DNA of 64,000 bases from assembly GCF_037949795.1 (NCBI RefSeq), contig NZ_CP149932.1, forward strand, positions 372,001 through 436,000, in the 5' to 3' direction. A program made the translations under genes and the position numbers. The DNA is from Thioclava sp. GXIMD2076 (lineage in GTDB: Bacteria; Pseudomonadota; Alphaproteobacteria; Rhodobacterales; Rhodobacteraceae). Shown here piece by piece: positions 44,523 to 54,297 of the stretch (its first letter is position 1; each line of letters opens with the position of its first letter). The notes under the pieces were generated by a model. That model saw only the letters and a program-made list of their open reading frames with translations, was not told the origin of the DNA and did not search any database.

Positions 44523-46825
44523 GGCATCTTTTTGTCGGCGCGATATTTACCACGATAGCAACGGTCACCACGGCCCAGACCGTAACCGTTCAATCGGGAG
44601 AGCATCCAGATTTTACGCGCCTAGTTTTTCTGTTCCGCGATAAAGTTGACTGGTCACTCGAGCAGAACGAGAACGGTTATTCTTTTTCGGTCAACAGGCC
44701 GGAAATTGAGTACAATCTGGATAACGTGTTCTACTTCATTCCCCGTACACGCATTAACGATCTCTACCCCGTTAATGGCTCATCCAGCCTAGATATCCAG
44801 ACCCCAGACGATATCGAACTGACCGCCTTCGAGTTGGCATCCGGTGAAGTTGTTGTCGATGCGAGGAAATCGATGGCCCCACAACCGTCTGCGCGGGCAC
44901 CAGCCTCCCCGCCTCAAATAGAAATCAACCCTTCAAGCCCTCGAGTGGCCAGTACGCCTCCAACGTCTACGGCTATCGCGCTTTCCGATCCGGCGGTTTA
45001 CTGGCGCCTTTCCGACCAGCTTTCCCTCGGCAAAGCGAACTCTGCCCTCACTGCGCCAGCTCAAGAAGAAGCTACCCCCCAAGCAGACACATCGGTAGAA
45101 AGTGCTCTGGCGCTAGATCAGTTGCTCAACGACGACGATGATCGTGTCTCGGAAGCTGAAGAGCAGCTTCTGAAGCAGCTTAGTCGTGCCGCTTCACAAG
45201 GGTTGATCAAACTCGAAATGCCGCAGGCGCCGCCGCCGGAACCGATGGCGGCGCCTGCAGAGGCGCCGGCTCCAGAACCAACGCGGCAAAATGAGCATAT
45301 TGCGATTCATTCCGAGACGGTAATCGACCGCGACGCAGGATCGTTGCAAAGCGCGTTCGACGATGCCTTAGGAGATAAGCGTTGCGCACCCAATTCCAGC
45401 TTCGCGCTCCGCGAATGGTCCGAGGAAGGTGACCCCTTTGCTCTGATCTCGAACCTGAGACGTTCTCTGATAGGCGAGTTCGACAAGCCCGACGAGACTG
45501 TCGCATTGCGACTGGCACAGATTTATATCGCACTCGGATTTGGCGCCGAAGCAGAGGCAATCGTCGAGAATTTTTCGGTCGATGACGACGCTCAGAACGT
45601 GATCCACCTGATGGCGGGGATCGTCGACGGAAAGCCGGTAGCCCAGAACAACCCTCTTCTCTCGATGAGCACCTGCGACGGTTCAGTGGCTTTTTGGGCC
45701 TTGCTGGGACAGAACACCTCCGATCCGCTCGAAATCAACATGAAAGCCATCCAGCGCACCTATTCCGACCTGCCTATTTCTCTGCGGCGGTCGCTAGGCG
45801 TTCCACTCGCAAACAAACTTATTGCCCTCGGCTATCCCGGTGAAGCGGAAACCGTCCGTTTCTCACTGGGGCGCGGCGAAGAAAACAAGAGTTTGCAAGC
45901 CGTTATGCTTGATGCAACTATCGATAGCGAGCGTGAAACGGCAAATGCTCTAGAGCAGAGGCTGAAGCCTGTCGTCGAGCGTGACAATGATGACTCTGTG
46001 GGCGCAACTCTCATGATCGCGGAAGCCGCGTTCCGCGATCATTACGCTATGGACGAGCTTGTTCTGGAGAACGCGTCAGCGCTCGCGATCGAACTGTTGC
46101 CCTCTGAGGATGGCGCAAAGCTGTTACGTGCAGACGCCTTGGGCCGAGCCAGCCGTGACGACTGGAACGGCGCAATGTTGACCCTTGCGCGTTGGCCGGA
46201 CGATCAGCAACCTGAGATGAAGAAAAAAACCGAAGAAGAGATCCTGCAGCGCGCCATCCGTGAGCTTGATGACAAGGAAATGCTGATCTTCTTCTTCCAG
46301 CATAAACCAGAGATAGAGGCTGCGAATCTCACACTGGACGATCATCAGCACATGGCCGGGCGCCTCGTCGATCTCGGCCTGCCCGATAGCGTCCAGACGT
46401 TACTCGAGAACGAGCGCCCGTTATCGGATCCATCGCGTATTCTTATGGCAAAAGCTGCTCTACTGGAACATGATGGCCCTGCCGCCATGACTTATGTTGA
46501 TGGAATCGATACGGAAGAAGCCCAACAAATACGCCTGCAAGCCCAAAATTACTTCCTTGGCGGGGATACCCTGAACGAAGGCGGCGGAGTTCCGCAACTT
46601 TCTGACGCAGGCCCCGACAATGCGTTACGACGGCAGGATTGGGAAACACTCGCGACCTCGGGCTCCGAGCCCGAAAAGGCTTTCGTACAGGCCTTCGGGC
46701 TTACAGGGTCCACCTCGGAGGCAGCCCCTCAGGGCGAACTTTCCAATGCGCAGCGTCTTCTGGATCGCAGTGCCGAAGAGCGTGATGCCCTCAACAACCT
46801 TCTCGAAAGTCTGAATGCGCGCTGA
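44519..46825 (+). CDS. Large periplasmic protein encoded with motA (unknown function)
   Basis: A 768-aa protein with a signal peptide (about residues 1-19, MRHLFVGAIFTTIATVTTAQ). Residues about 20-115 form a beta-rich AMIN-like domain (VTVQSGEHPDFTRLVFLF ... GEVVVDARK); about 120-260 is a Pro/Ala-rich linker; residues about 280-700 are helical TPR-like repeats (e.g. AWFALLG-like and AEAEAIVENF segments) without Cys clusters. It overlaps motA by 4 nt. It has no MotB plug or OmpA domain. A MotC-like scaffold is my best guess, on position only; homology is not established. Confidence 0.72.
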   Translation: MRHLFVGAIFTTIATVTTAQTVTVQSGEHPDFTRLVFLFRDKVDWSLEQNENGYSFSVNRPEIEYNLDNVFYFIPRTRINDLYPVNGSSSLDIQTPDDIELTAFELASGEVVVDARKSMAPQPSARAPASPPQIEINPSSPRVASTPPTSTAIALSDPAVYWRLSDQLSLGKANSALTAPAQEEATPQADTSVESALALDQLLNDDDDRVSEAEEQLLKQLSRAASQGLIKLEMPQAPPPEPMAAPAEAPAPEPTRQNEHIAIHSETVIDRDAGSLQSAFDDALGDKRCAPNSSFALREWSEEGDPFALISNLRRSLIGEFDKPDETVALRLAQIYIALGFGAEAEAIVENFSVDDDAQNVIHLMAGIVDGKPVAQNNPLLSMSTCDGSVAFWALLGQNTSDPLEINMKAIQRTYSDLPISLRRSLGVPLANKLIALGYPGEAETVRFSLGRGEENKSLQAVMLDATIDSERETANALEQRLKPVVERDNDDSVGATLMIAEAAFRDHYAMDELVLENASALAIELLPSEDGAKLLRADALGRASRDDWNGAMLTLARWPDDQQPEMKKKTEEEILQRAIRELDDKEMLIFFFQHKPEIEAANLTLDDHQHMAGRLVDLGLPDSVQTLLENERPLSDPSRILMAKAALLEHDGPAAMTYVDGIDTEEAQQIRLQAQNYFLGGDTLNEGGGVPQLSDAGPDNALRRQDWETLATSGSEPEKAFVQAFGLTGSTSEAAPQGELSNAQRLLDRSAEERDALNNLLESLNAR

Positions 46826-46846
46826 GACAGGCGAGCTTCGGCGCGG

Positions 46847-47476
46847 CTAGACGAGCTTCGCCGGAATAAGGCCGCGAAGCGAGTTGCCGAGCCAGAAACC
46901 GTCTTGCAGATCCTCAAGCCGAAGCACCTGTTCTCGGGCACGCCCTTTGACCAGCAGGCTCTCGCGCAGCACTCCGGGTAACAGCCCCGAAACGGTCGGT
47001 GGAGTTAGAAAGACCTCCGACCGCTCGACGAAGATATTCGTGATGGTGCCTTCGCACACCTCGTCACGCTCGTTGAGAAAAATCCACTCATCAACGCCTC
47101 GCGGCAATGTTTTGCGTGTCTCGTCATAAAGAGCGCGTTGGGTTGTCTTTATCTGCAGCCACGGATCGCCCGATGACAGACGCGGCTGCGCAACCGCCAC
47201 ATTCCATTCCGGCATCGCCGGGCCGAGCGCCACGCATTGTAGATCAACCACGCCCTCGAGCCCGACTGTCAAACGCACGCGATAGGCCCCTGTCGCAGGC
47301 AGCTTTTGCAAGCACTGCTGCACTCTCCCGCGATCCAGCGTGATACCGAGCGAGAGACAGGTGCGCTTCAACCGATCCAGATGCAGATCCAGCCGGATGG
47401 CTACCCCGCCCTCGACGCGGAATGTCTCGATGACCTTCAGGTCCGGAGGACAGCTCCGGCGTAGCGACTTTTCCAT
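46847..47476 (-). CDS. pabC: Aminodeoxychorismate lyase-like aminotransferase class IV
   Basis: A 209-aa PLP enzyme of fold type IV, likely converting aminodeoxychorismate to p-aminobenzoate. The PLP Lys is in KTTQRALYDETRK, and the cofactor loop is NERDEVCEGTITNIFVE. It is shorter than E. coli PabC (269 aa). Its ATG lies 40 nt inside pabB, with GAGGAGG 4 nt upstream, so coupling is firm. In some bacteria the two enzymes are fused. Confidence 0.85.
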   Translation of the reverse strand: MEKSLRRSCPPDLKVIETFRVEGGVAIRLDLHLDRLKRTCLSLGITLDRGRVQQCLQKLPATGAYRVRLTVGLEGVVDLQCVALGPAMPEWNVAVAQPRLSSGDPWLQIKTTQRALYDETRKTLPRGVDEWIFLNERDEVCEGTITNIFVERSEVFLTPPTVSGLLPGVLRESLLVKGRAREQVLRLEDLQDGFWLGNSLRGLIPAKLV

Positions 47477-48549
47477 AGGGCCTCCTCATATTCGGCCTCG
47501 GCACGGCTATCATAGACGATCCCGCCTCCGACATTCAGCGTAACTGCCCCTGCCTCGCATCGCAAAGTGCGGATCGCCACGTTGAAGGCCATATTCCCCT
47601 GCGGTCCGATCCAGCCGATGGTCCCGCAATACAGCCCCCGCGCCCAAGGCTCGAGTTCGCGAATGATCTGCATGGCGCGGATCTTGGGCGCGCCGGTAAT
47701 GGAACCGCAGGGAAAGAGCGCCTCGACAATCTGGCTGAAACCGGCCCCGGGCTGCAAACGGGCCTCGACGGTGGAGACCATCTGATGCACCGTCGGATAG
47801 GTCTCGACGGTAAAGAGGTCGGGCACTTTCACACTGCCCAGACATGAAACACGGGAAAGATCGTTGCGCAGGAGATCGACGATCATCAGATTTTCCGCGC
47901 GGTCTTTCTCCGACCCACGCAGATCCGCGATCTGCGCCTGATCGCCCTGATGATCCTCGCCGCGCGGACGCGTGCCCTTCATCGGGCGCGTCCGGATATT
48001 GCGCGCCGGATCGACCTCGAAAAACAGTTCCGGCGACCGCGATACGAATTGCACTCCACCGAAATCGACGAAAGCGCCATAGGTCAGGGGCGTCTGCTGT
48101 GCCATTTGCGCATAGAGCGCTTCGGGCCGCCCTGTCAGCCTGCCCGTCACCGGGAAGGTCAGATTGACCTGATAGCAATCGCCCGCGCGGATATACTCGG
48201 CCAAGCGGGAGAAGGCTGCACCATGATCGCCCTGCGACCAGCGCGGCACCAACTCGGTAAGCTCGGCCGCTCCCCGCAAGGGCGGTGTGACCGTCGGCGT
48301 GTGATAGGCGGCGAAGGCAATCAACGGATCGCGTCTGGTTTCGGGCAGAAGCGGCAGAAGCTTATCGGAGAAACAATAGCCCAACTCATAGGACATCATG
48401 CCCGCCAACCAGTAGCCCTCGGCTTGCAATGCCTCGATCCGTGCAAGGACCGGCGCGACCTCTTCGGGGCGGTTGGCGCATAGAACCTCGACGGGGTTCG
48501 CAAAACAGGTATGGGCCCCGAGCGGACCGTGATCGAACAAAACCTTCAT
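47437..48549 (-). CDS. pabB: Aminodeoxychorismate synthase component I
   Basis: A 370-aa chorismate-utilising enzyme. The catalytic Lys 191 is in RTRPMKGTRPRG (PabB-type), plus the RNDLSRV segment and the GSITGAPKIRAMQII loop. With a glutamine amidotransferase (not seen here) it makes 4-amino-4-deoxychorismate for folate. Start at 48549, with AGGA upstream; the preceding 27 codons are leader. Operon with pabC. Confidence 0.93.
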   Translation of the reverse strand: MKVLFDHGPLGAHTCFANPVEVLCANRPEEVAPVLARIEALQAEGYWLAGMMSYELGYCFSDKLLPLLPETRRDPLIAFAAYHTPTVTPPLRGAAELTELVPRWSQGDHGAAFSRLAEYIRAGDCYQVNLTFPVTGRLTGRPEALYAQMAQQTPLTYGAFVDFGGVQFVSRSPELFFEVDPARNIRTRPMKGTRPRGEDHQGDQAQIADLRGSEKDRAENLMIVDLLRNDLSRVSCLGSVKVPDLFTVETYPTVHQMVSTVEARLQPGAGFSQIVEALFPCGSITGAPKIRAMQIIRELEPWARGLYCGTIGWIGPQGNMAFNVAIRTLRCEAGAVTLNVGGGIVYDSRAEAEYEEALWKSRYAGAVLRT

Positions 48550-48702
48550 CGGACTTTCCTGCCGCGTCTCGTGCCTACTTCGCATCTTCGGCGCATGGGT
48601 CAAGGCTGAAACCGACATTTCACCGCCCAAACCGGCTTTTCAATCCCGTTGCAGCTCCGATAGCCCGTGCTATCAAGGGTGAAATAGATAAGACAGCTCA
48701 TC

Positions 48703-49623
48703 ATGTTCGACATTATCCGCCTCATCCTCCCGATCTACCTGCTCATCGCCGTCGGATTCGTGCTGATCAGGATCCGGTATATCGCGCCGGCTGATCTGCG
48801 CGGAGCGGGGCGGCTTGTCATCCGGTTTTTCCTGCCGCTTGTCGTTTTTGCGGCGGTGGGCGCGGGACAGCATGATACCGCGCTGCATCCGATGCTGTTT
48901 GCCGCCTATGTCGGGGGGTCGCTGCTCAGCTATGCGAGCGCCTATGGCATGGCGTGGATGGCGGGCAAGGATCATGGTGTCAGGGCCTTCGAGGCCATGG
49001 GATGCTCCTGCTCGAACTCGGCCTTCTTCGGGCTACCCATCGTGACGCTGGTCTCCGGCCCCGCGATTGCCTTCGACATTTTCGCGATGGCACTGCTGGT
49101 CGAGAACCTGATCATGATCCCCCTCGCTGTAAGCATCATCGAGGCGGAGAGCGGGCTGACATGGCCGAAACTGCGCAAACTGATCTTCGGGGTCCTGACC
49201 AACCCGCTTCTTGTCGGCGCGGTGGCGGGGCTCATATGGAAGGCCACCGGTCTGGGTCTGCCACAGATCGCGCTGGATGCCATCGGGCTGATGACACCAG
49301 TGGCGGCTCCTGTGGCGCTGCTGACGGTCGGCGGGGCGGTGGCGGAGCTGTCTTTACGCACCTTCCGCTGGGGCGTCGTGCGTATTACCCTGTGCAAGCT
49401 GATCCTCCACCCGCTGTGGGTGGGTCTGATGATCCTGCTTCTTTCGGGGATGCCCGGTGATCTGCAGATCGCGGCGATCGTCAATGCCTCGCTGCCGATG
49501 ATGTCTGTCTATATGCTCTTCGGCATCCGCTTCCGTCGCGAGGATGTGGCCGCAACAGCCCTTATCACGGCAACGGCTCTGTCCTTCGTGACACTCTCGA
49601 CCCTACTCTACTTGCTTCGCTAG
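48703..49623 (+). CDS. AEC family transporter (auxin efflux carrier-like)
   Basis: A 306-aa membrane protein with about ten TM helices, of the AEC family (FFLPLVVFAAVGAG, CSNSAFFGLPIVTLV, GVLTNPLLVGAVAGLIW). Members export or import carboxylates such as malate or malonate, or hormones; no substrate can be assigned. Divergent from pabB by 153 nt. A long AT-rich spacer follows. Confidence 0.9.
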   Translation: MFDIIRLILPIYLLIAVGFVLIRIRYIAPADLRGAGRLVIRFFLPLVVFAAVGAGQHDTALHPMLFAAYVGGSLLSYASAYGMAWMAGKDHGVRAFEAMGCSCSNSAFFGLPIVTLVSGPAIAFDIFAMALLVENLIMIPLAVSIIEAESGLTWPKLRKLIFGVLTNPLLVGAVAGLIWKATGLGLPQIALDAIGLMTPVAAPVALLTVGGAVAELSLRTFRWGVVRITLCKLILHPLWVGLMILLLSGMPGDLQIAAIVNASLPMMSVYMLFGIRFRREDVAATALITATALSFVTLSTLLYLLR

Positions 49624-50001
49624 GCACCGAAGCAACCCAAGGGAGAATCGCCCTCAGAAAACCAATCTTTTCTACCGGCATAAAAGATAAATAAATTATA
49701 ACTTTCGTAAGGTTAACCAATAGAAGTGAGCAGGTTATTGCGCATTTTCTGCGTTGTGACGAAACGTAAAATGGGGATCGGCACACTTAAAAATTGAAAG
49801 ATCAACGTTTGTTGTCGAAATTAAAACTGTTAATGCCTTTCTCGCCCTCTGGGCAACCTTCCCATTAGCGACGCCCCGCCCCGGGGTAGAGCCTCTTTCA
49901 TTTCACCGCCCCCACCCATCCCGCAGGCATGTTGCTTTGCGGGGCACATAAACCTGTATCCGGTGCTTGGTTGATGAGTGTTTCGCGATTGGAACCCCCT
50001 C
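49624..50001 (+). other. AT-rich spacer before the Hint protein
   Basis: 378 nt without a gene. The first half is visibly AT-rich (for example TAAATAAATTATAAC at about 49688) against the GC-rich surroundings; the second half has a hairpin CCCGCA / TGCGGG (49920-49943) in the likely leader. It probably carries the promoter of the Hint gene. A GTG at 49978 could extend the gene by 8 codons but is not favoured. Confidence 0.5.
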
Positions 50002-51054
50002 ATGACAACGCGTACAAAAGAGCTCGATAACGTCCAGACCTATAATGGCAGCCTGCTCGGCATCCAGAACAACCTCATCCTGAGCGATTTCTCCGACACG
50101 TCCGGCGGAACATTGACCGTTGAGGATACCGACAACGGGCGCGACTGGGATGTTGGCGAAACCGGCACATGGAACGGTGCAGAGGCTACCTATATCGGAT
50201 CGGGCACGATCACATCGGGTGTCAGCCTGAATCTCTCTGTTTTCGGGCTGGATCTCGATGTCGGCACCTCCGTCGAATTCGAAGCTTGGGACGTCGACGG
50301 CACGACCTATATCCACTATCCGAACGGCGACCAAGCCTCTCTTCTTGATGGTCTGGTGTCACAGCTTGAAGCCGGTATCCCTCGTCTCGCCACGGTCCTG
50401 AGGGTGCTCCGCGTCACCAGCCTGACGGAATATGTCGAGAAAAACGCCCTGCTCACTGTCGATTTCGATGCAGGTGGCTCTTTCAATCTTCCGGTCTGCT
50501 TCACGCGTGGCACTCTGATCGATACTATAGCTGGCAAACGCCCCGTCGAGACGCTGCGTGTCGGTGACCTCGTCCAGACCGCAGATGACGGGCTGCAGCC
50601 TATCGCTTGGATCGGACACCGAAAGGTCAATGCGAGAGGCACATTCGCCCCCATCCGCATCGAAGAGGGCGCTCTGGGAAACAGCCGCATTCTGGAAGTG
50701 TCGCAACAGCACCGGATGCTGATCAGCGGCTGGCAGGCAGAACTGCTCTTTGGCGAACCCGAGATTCTCGTGGCCGCGACCCATCTGCAGAATGATTGCT
50801 CGATCCGGATAAGGCAGGGCGGCTCGGTCGAGTATTTCCATATCCTGTTCGGATGCCATCAGATCGTTTTTGCGGAAGATTGCCCCTCGGAAAGTTTCTT
50901 CGTGGGCGAAACAGGTCTCGATACGCTGGACACGCTACAACGCGACGAAGTCCTATCGCTCTTTCCCGAGCTACCGCTGGGCGAGGTGCCAGCCTTGGCA
51001 CGCCAGAGCCTCAAAGCCTATCAGGGGCGCGTGCTGGCGCAGGAGCTCGCCTGA
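50002..51054 (+). CDS. Hint_2 domain protein with a novel N-terminal domain
   Basis: A 350-aa protein. Residues 1-150 are a beta-rich domain (GGTLTVEDTDNGRDWDVGETGTW...GTTYIHYPNGD) of no family I know. The Hint domain begins at Cys in PVCFTRGTLIDTIAGKRPVETL (about 168) with GDLVQTADDGLQPIAWIG and, near its end, the block QQHRMLISG and FHILFGCHQIVFAE. No signal peptide or RTX repeats. Paralogue of 6137-7066, but the N-terminal halves do not match by eye. Possible self-cleavage untested. Confidence 0.78.
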   Translation: MTTRTKELDNVQTYNGSLLGIQNNLILSDFSDTSGGTLTVEDTDNGRDWDVGETGTWNGAEATYIGSGTITSGVSLNLSVFGLDLDVGTSVEFEAWDVDGTTYIHYPNGDQASLLDGLVSQLEAGIPRLATVLRVLRVTSLTEYVEKNALLTVDFDAGGSFNLPVCFTRGTLIDTIAGKRPVETLRVGDLVQTADDGLQPIAWIGHRKVNARGTFAPIRIEEGALGNSRILEVSQQHRMLISGWQAELLFGEPEILVAATHLQNDCSIRIRQGGSVEYFHILFGCHQIVFAEDCPSESFFVGETGLDTLDTLQRDEVLSLFPELPLGEVPALARQSLKAYQGRVLAQELA

Positions 51055-51081
51055 TACACAGGATGCCACTCACGGCAAAAG

Positions 51082-51105
51082 AAAAGGCCCCTCCGGGGGC
51101 CTTTT
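51082..51105. terminator. Bidirectional terminator, Hint protein / lepA
   Basis: AAAAGGCCCC / GGGGCCTTTT, perfect 10-bp stem with a 4-nt loop; T runs on both strands. It lies between convergent genes. Confidence 0.88.
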
Positions 51106-51122
51106 CGCTTATCTTCTGTGGT

Positions 51123-52922
51123 TCAGTCATCCATCTTGAGCGCGGCGATGAAGGCGGATTGAGGGATTTCGACCTTACCGAACTGCCGCATCTTCTTCTT
51201 GCCGGCCTTCTGCTTCTCAAGCAGTTTCTTCTTCCGCGTCGCGTCCCCGCCATAACATTTGGCGGTCACGTCCTTGCGCATCGCCGAAAGCGTCTCGCGC
51301 GCGATCACGCGGGCACCGATGGCCGCCTGAATCGGGATCTTGAACATGTGACGCGGAATCAGGTCCTTCAGCTTCTCGCACATGGCACGGCCACGCGCCT
51401 CGGCGCGGTCACGATGCACCATGATCGAGAGCGCATCCACCGGCTCGTCATTCACCAGGATCGACATTTTCACAAGGAAGTCCTCGCGGTAGCCGATCAG
51501 CGAATAATCGAAGGACGCATAGCCTTTGGTTACCGATTTCAGGCGGTCATAGAAGTCGAAGACGACCTCAGAGAGCGGCAGGTCATAGACCGCCATCGCC
51601 CGCTGACCGGCATAGGTCAGATCCATCTGGATGCCACGACGATCCTGACAGAGCTTGAGCACATCGCCCAGATACTCGTCGGGCACCATGATCGTGGCCT
51701 TGATCCGCGGCTCCTCGATATGGTCGACATAGGTCAGATCCGGCATATCGGCGGGGTTATGCAGGTCGATGACCTCGCCGTCCTTCATATGCAGCTTGAA
51801 CACAACGCTCGGTGCGGTGGTGATCAGATCGAGATCGTATTCGCGCTCCAGACGGTCGCGGATCACCTCGAGATGCAGAAGCCCCAAGAAGCCGCAACGG
51901 AAGCCGAAACCGAGGGCAGCCGAGGTTTCCATCTCGGCCGAGAAGGACGCATCATTCAGCTGCAGCTTCTCGATCGCATCGCGCAGCGCCTCGAAATCGG
52001 CGGCATCAACGGGGAAGAGGCCACAGAAGACCACCGGAATGGACGGTTTGAAGCCCGGAAGCGCCTGTGCACAGGGCTTTTTGTCATGGGTGATGGTGTC
52101 GCCCACTTTCGTGTCACGCACCTGTTTGATCGAGGCGGTGAACACCCCGATCTCACCCGGCCCCAGCTCGGCAATATCGACCATCTGCGGCTTGAGCACG
52201 GAAAGACGGTCCAGCTTGTAGGTGGCGCCCGTCTTCATCATCTTGATCTGGTCGCCCTTTTTGACGACGCCATCCATGACGCGGATCAGAACGACAACGC
52301 CCAGATAGCTGTCATACCAGCTATCGACCAGCATGGCTTTCAGCGGCGCATCGCGATCGCCCTTGGGGGCGGGCAGACGGTGGACAATGGCTTCCAGCAC
52401 ATCGGGAATGCCAAGGCCCGTCTTGGCCGAGATTTCCACAGCATCGGACGCATCGATGCCGATGACATCCTCGATATTTTCCTTCACCCGCTCGGGTTCG
52501 GCGGCAGGGAGGTCGATCTTGTTGAGAACAGGCACGATCTCGTGGTCGGCATCAATGGCCTGATAGACATTGGCCAGTGTCTGCGCCTCGACGCCTTGGC
52601 TGGCATCGACCACCAGAAGCGATCCTTCCACAGCCTGCATGGAGCGCGAGACCTCGTAAGCGAAGTCGACGTGGCCGGGGGTGTCGATCAGGTTCAGGAT
52701 GTAGGTCTTACCATCCTTTGCGGGATACTCGATCCGGACAGAGTTCGCCTTGATCGTAATACCGCGCTCGCGCTCGATATCCATCGCATCAAGAAGTTGC
52801 GCCTTCATGTCACGTTCGGCCACCGTCCCGGTGAGCTGAATCAGCCGGTCGGCGAGTGTCGATTTACCGTGGTCGATATGCGCCACGATGGAGAAATTGC
52901 GAATGCGGTCGAGATCGGTCAT
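51123..52922 (-). CDS. lepA: Translation elongation factor 4
   Basis: Ribosomal GTPase EF4/LepA, 599 aa. G1 is [15 protein letters not shown]3 [12 protein letters not shown] and G4 [13 protein letters not shown]. The C-terminal LepA-specific domain ends in the basic [33 protein letters not shown]. Acts on ribosomes, possibly back-translocation under stress. Monocistronic. Confidence 0.98.
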   Translation of the reverse strand: MTDLDRIRNFSIVAHIDHGKSTLADRLIQLTGTVAERDMKAQLLDAMDIERERGITIKANSVRIEYPAKDGKTYILNLIDTPGHVDFAYEVSRSMQAVEGSLLVVDASQGVEAQTLANVYQAIDADHEIVPVLNKIDLPAAEPERVKENIEDVIGIDASDAVEISAKTGLGIPDVLEAIVHRLPAPKGDRDAPLKAMLVDSWYDSYLGVVVLIRVMDGVVKKGDQIKMMKTGATYKLDRLSVLKPQMVDIAELGPGEIGVFTASIKQVRDTKVGDTITHDKKPCAQALPGFKPSIPVVFCGLFPVDAADFEALRDAIEKLQLNDASFSAEMETSAALGFGFRCGFLGLLHLEVIRDRLEREYDLDLITTAPSVVFKLHMKDGEVIDLHNPADMPDLTYVDHIEEPRIKATIMVPDEYLGDVLKLCQDRRGIQMDLTYAGQRAMAVYDLPLSEVVFDFYDRLKSVTKGYASFDYSLIGYREDFLVKMSILVNDEPVDALSIMVHRDRAEARGRAMCEKLKDLIPRHMFKIPIQAAIGARVIARETLSAMRKDVTAKCYGGDATRKKKLLEKQKAGKKKMRQFGKVEIPQSAFIAALKMDD

Positions 52923-53140
52923 GGCGCGCGATATATATAGGTTTCGACGTTGCGGGAAGAGAAATTCACACGGCAGGCCCTAAGCTACCGCAGAAAGCCT
53001 GCTATGGCGTGAAGATCGTGGCTTGGCAAGCCTGCCCGAAGCGCGCCGAGCGCAAAAATATGCCGCTGGCGTTCATAGCCGCACATTGACCTTTGTCTCT
53101 GCCCGCGCAAGTTAGAGGAAGCATCCCCAAGGAGGTTCCC

Positions 53141-53329
53141 ATGATCCTGTCCGTCCCCAATATGACCTGCAAGCATTGCAAGGCCTCGGTCGAGAACGCC
53201 ATCGAAGAGGTTGGCGGCAAGGCAGAGGTCTTTCTGGAAGACAAGGAGGTCGAGGTCACCGGCCTGCCCCCTGAGACCGTTCTGGCCGCCCTCAAAGGCG
53301 CAGGCTATCCGGCGGAAGTGATCGAGTAA
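53141..53329 (+). CDS. Copper chaperone / heavy-metal-associated domain protein
   Basis: A 62-aa CopZ/Atx1-like ferredoxin-fold protein. The metal site is MTCKHC (Met-x-Cys-x2-Cys), and SVPNMTCKHCKASVENAIEEVGG is the typical first half. Cytosolic Cu(I) carrier. Start at 53141, with AAGGAGG 5 nt upstream. A TTGACC hexamer at 53086-53091 with a weak -10 at 53109 may be the promoter. No copper ATPase is adjacent. Confidence 0.88.
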   Translation: MILSVPNMTCKHCKASVENAIEEVGGKAEVFLEDKEVEVTGLPPETVLAALKGAGYPAEVIE

Positions 53330-53456
53330 CTTCACGATCCAGCGAGAGAGGCAACTCTGCTTTGAGGCGAGCTTCATAGTTTGTTAACCATCTTGCTAAA
53401 ATAAAGATACGCGTGCAGCGTCCATAAGAACCGAGCAAACCATATCGAGGCAGAGC

Positions 53457-53768
53457 ATGAAGACGATCATTCTGACCGCAGCGGCAGCGGTCACCCTAAG
53501 CCTGAGCCTAGGCACCACCGCGCAGGCTGGCGCGCTGGAAAACGCCTGTCAGCAAGGGGGGCGCACCACCGATACGGGCCTGTGCCGTTGTATCCAGCAG
53601 GTCGCAGATATCACGCTCAGCAATCGCGACCAACGCCGCGCCGCCAAGTTCTTCACCGATCCCGATCAGGCACAGATCGTGCGCAGCTCGGATCGTCCCT
53701 CGGATGAGGATTTCTGGGCGCGCTACAAGAATTTCGTATCCGCCGCAGAAGGTTACTGCAGCAACTGA
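53457..53768 (+). CDS. Small exported Cys-containing protein
   Basis: A 103-aa protein with a Sec signal (MKTIILTAAAAVTLSLSLGTTAQA, about 24). The mature protein has four Cys in a short C...C-x-C...C arrangement (ENACQQGG, GLCRCIQQV, EGYCSN), suggesting disulfides. Looks like a Rhodobacteraceae-conserved small secreted protein, sometimes misnamed as arginine transporter. Function unknown. It has its own terminator. Confidence 0.8.
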   Translation: MKTIILTAAAAVTLSLSLGTTAQAGALENACQQGGRTTDTGLCRCIQQVADITLSNRDQRRAAKFFTDPDQAQIVRSSDRPSDEDFWARYKNFVSAAEGYCSN

Positions 53769-53779
53769 TCCCGATGATC

Positions 53780-53803
53780 GGGCCGGGGTTTCCGGCCCTT
53801 TTT
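53780..53803 (+). terminator. Terminator after the small exported protein
   Basis: GGGCCGG - GGTTT - CCGGCCC, then TTTTT; ends 17 nt before the phosphatase stop on the other strand. Confidence 0.85.
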
Positions 53804-53819
53804 CATAACGCGGGCGCCC

Positions 53820-54269
53820 TCAGTCCGGGGCGCTCAGCTCGGCAAGAGTGCGGCGCACCCCTCTTTCGATCAGATCCAGAACACCGTCGAAGTCCCGCGT
53901 ATAATAAGGATCGGGCACCTCGCCCCCCGCCAGATCATCCGGCAGGAACAGCCGGATCTCTGCTCCGCCAGAAACCAGTGCCAGCCTTTGCGCATCCGCC
54001 AGATTTTGCCGGTCCATCGCCAGAATCAGATCGAATCGCCCGAAATCATCCCGCGTCAGTTGCCGCGCCCGCAGATCCGACAGATCATAGCCGCGCGCCC
54101 TTGCCGCTTTCTGCATCGGACCATAGGGCGGCTCGCCGGCATGCCAGCTCCCCGTCCCTGCCGAATCGGTCACCACCTCCAGCCCCGCCTTGCGGGCCAG
54201 ATCACGGAACACACCTTCGGCGGCGGGCGAACGGCAGATATTGCCTAGGCAGAGAAAAAGGATACGCAT
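53820..54269 (-). CDS. Low molecular weight protein-tyrosine phosphatase
   Basis: A 149-aa LMW-PTP: P-loop CLGNICRSP with nucleophile Cys 7 and Arg 13 near the N-terminus, and the general acid Asp in DPYYTRD near the C-terminus. Removes phosphate from tyrosine or Arg residues. Start at 54269; the 49 upstream in-frame codons overlap cobB. Head to head with cobB (28 nt between start codons). Confidence 0.92.
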   Translation of the reverse strand: MRILFLCLGNICRSPAAEGVFRDLARKAGLEVVTDSAGTGSWHAGEPPYGPMQKAARARGYDLSDLRARQLTRDDFGRFDLILAMDRQNLADAQRLALVSGGAEIRLFLPDDLAGGEVPDPYYTRDFDGVLDLIERGVRRTLAELSAPD

Positions 54270-54297
54270 GGAGAAGAGCTTAAAGCAGGAGAGAGCC

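Noticed and set aside
50796..52940. A 714-codon frame antisense to lepA
   Set aside because: No SD, no motif, fully covered by lepA.
53086..53114. MerR/CueR-type promoter before the copper chaperone
   Set aside because: TTGACC is present but the spacer is 17 bp, not 19 to 20, and the dyad expected for CueR is absent.
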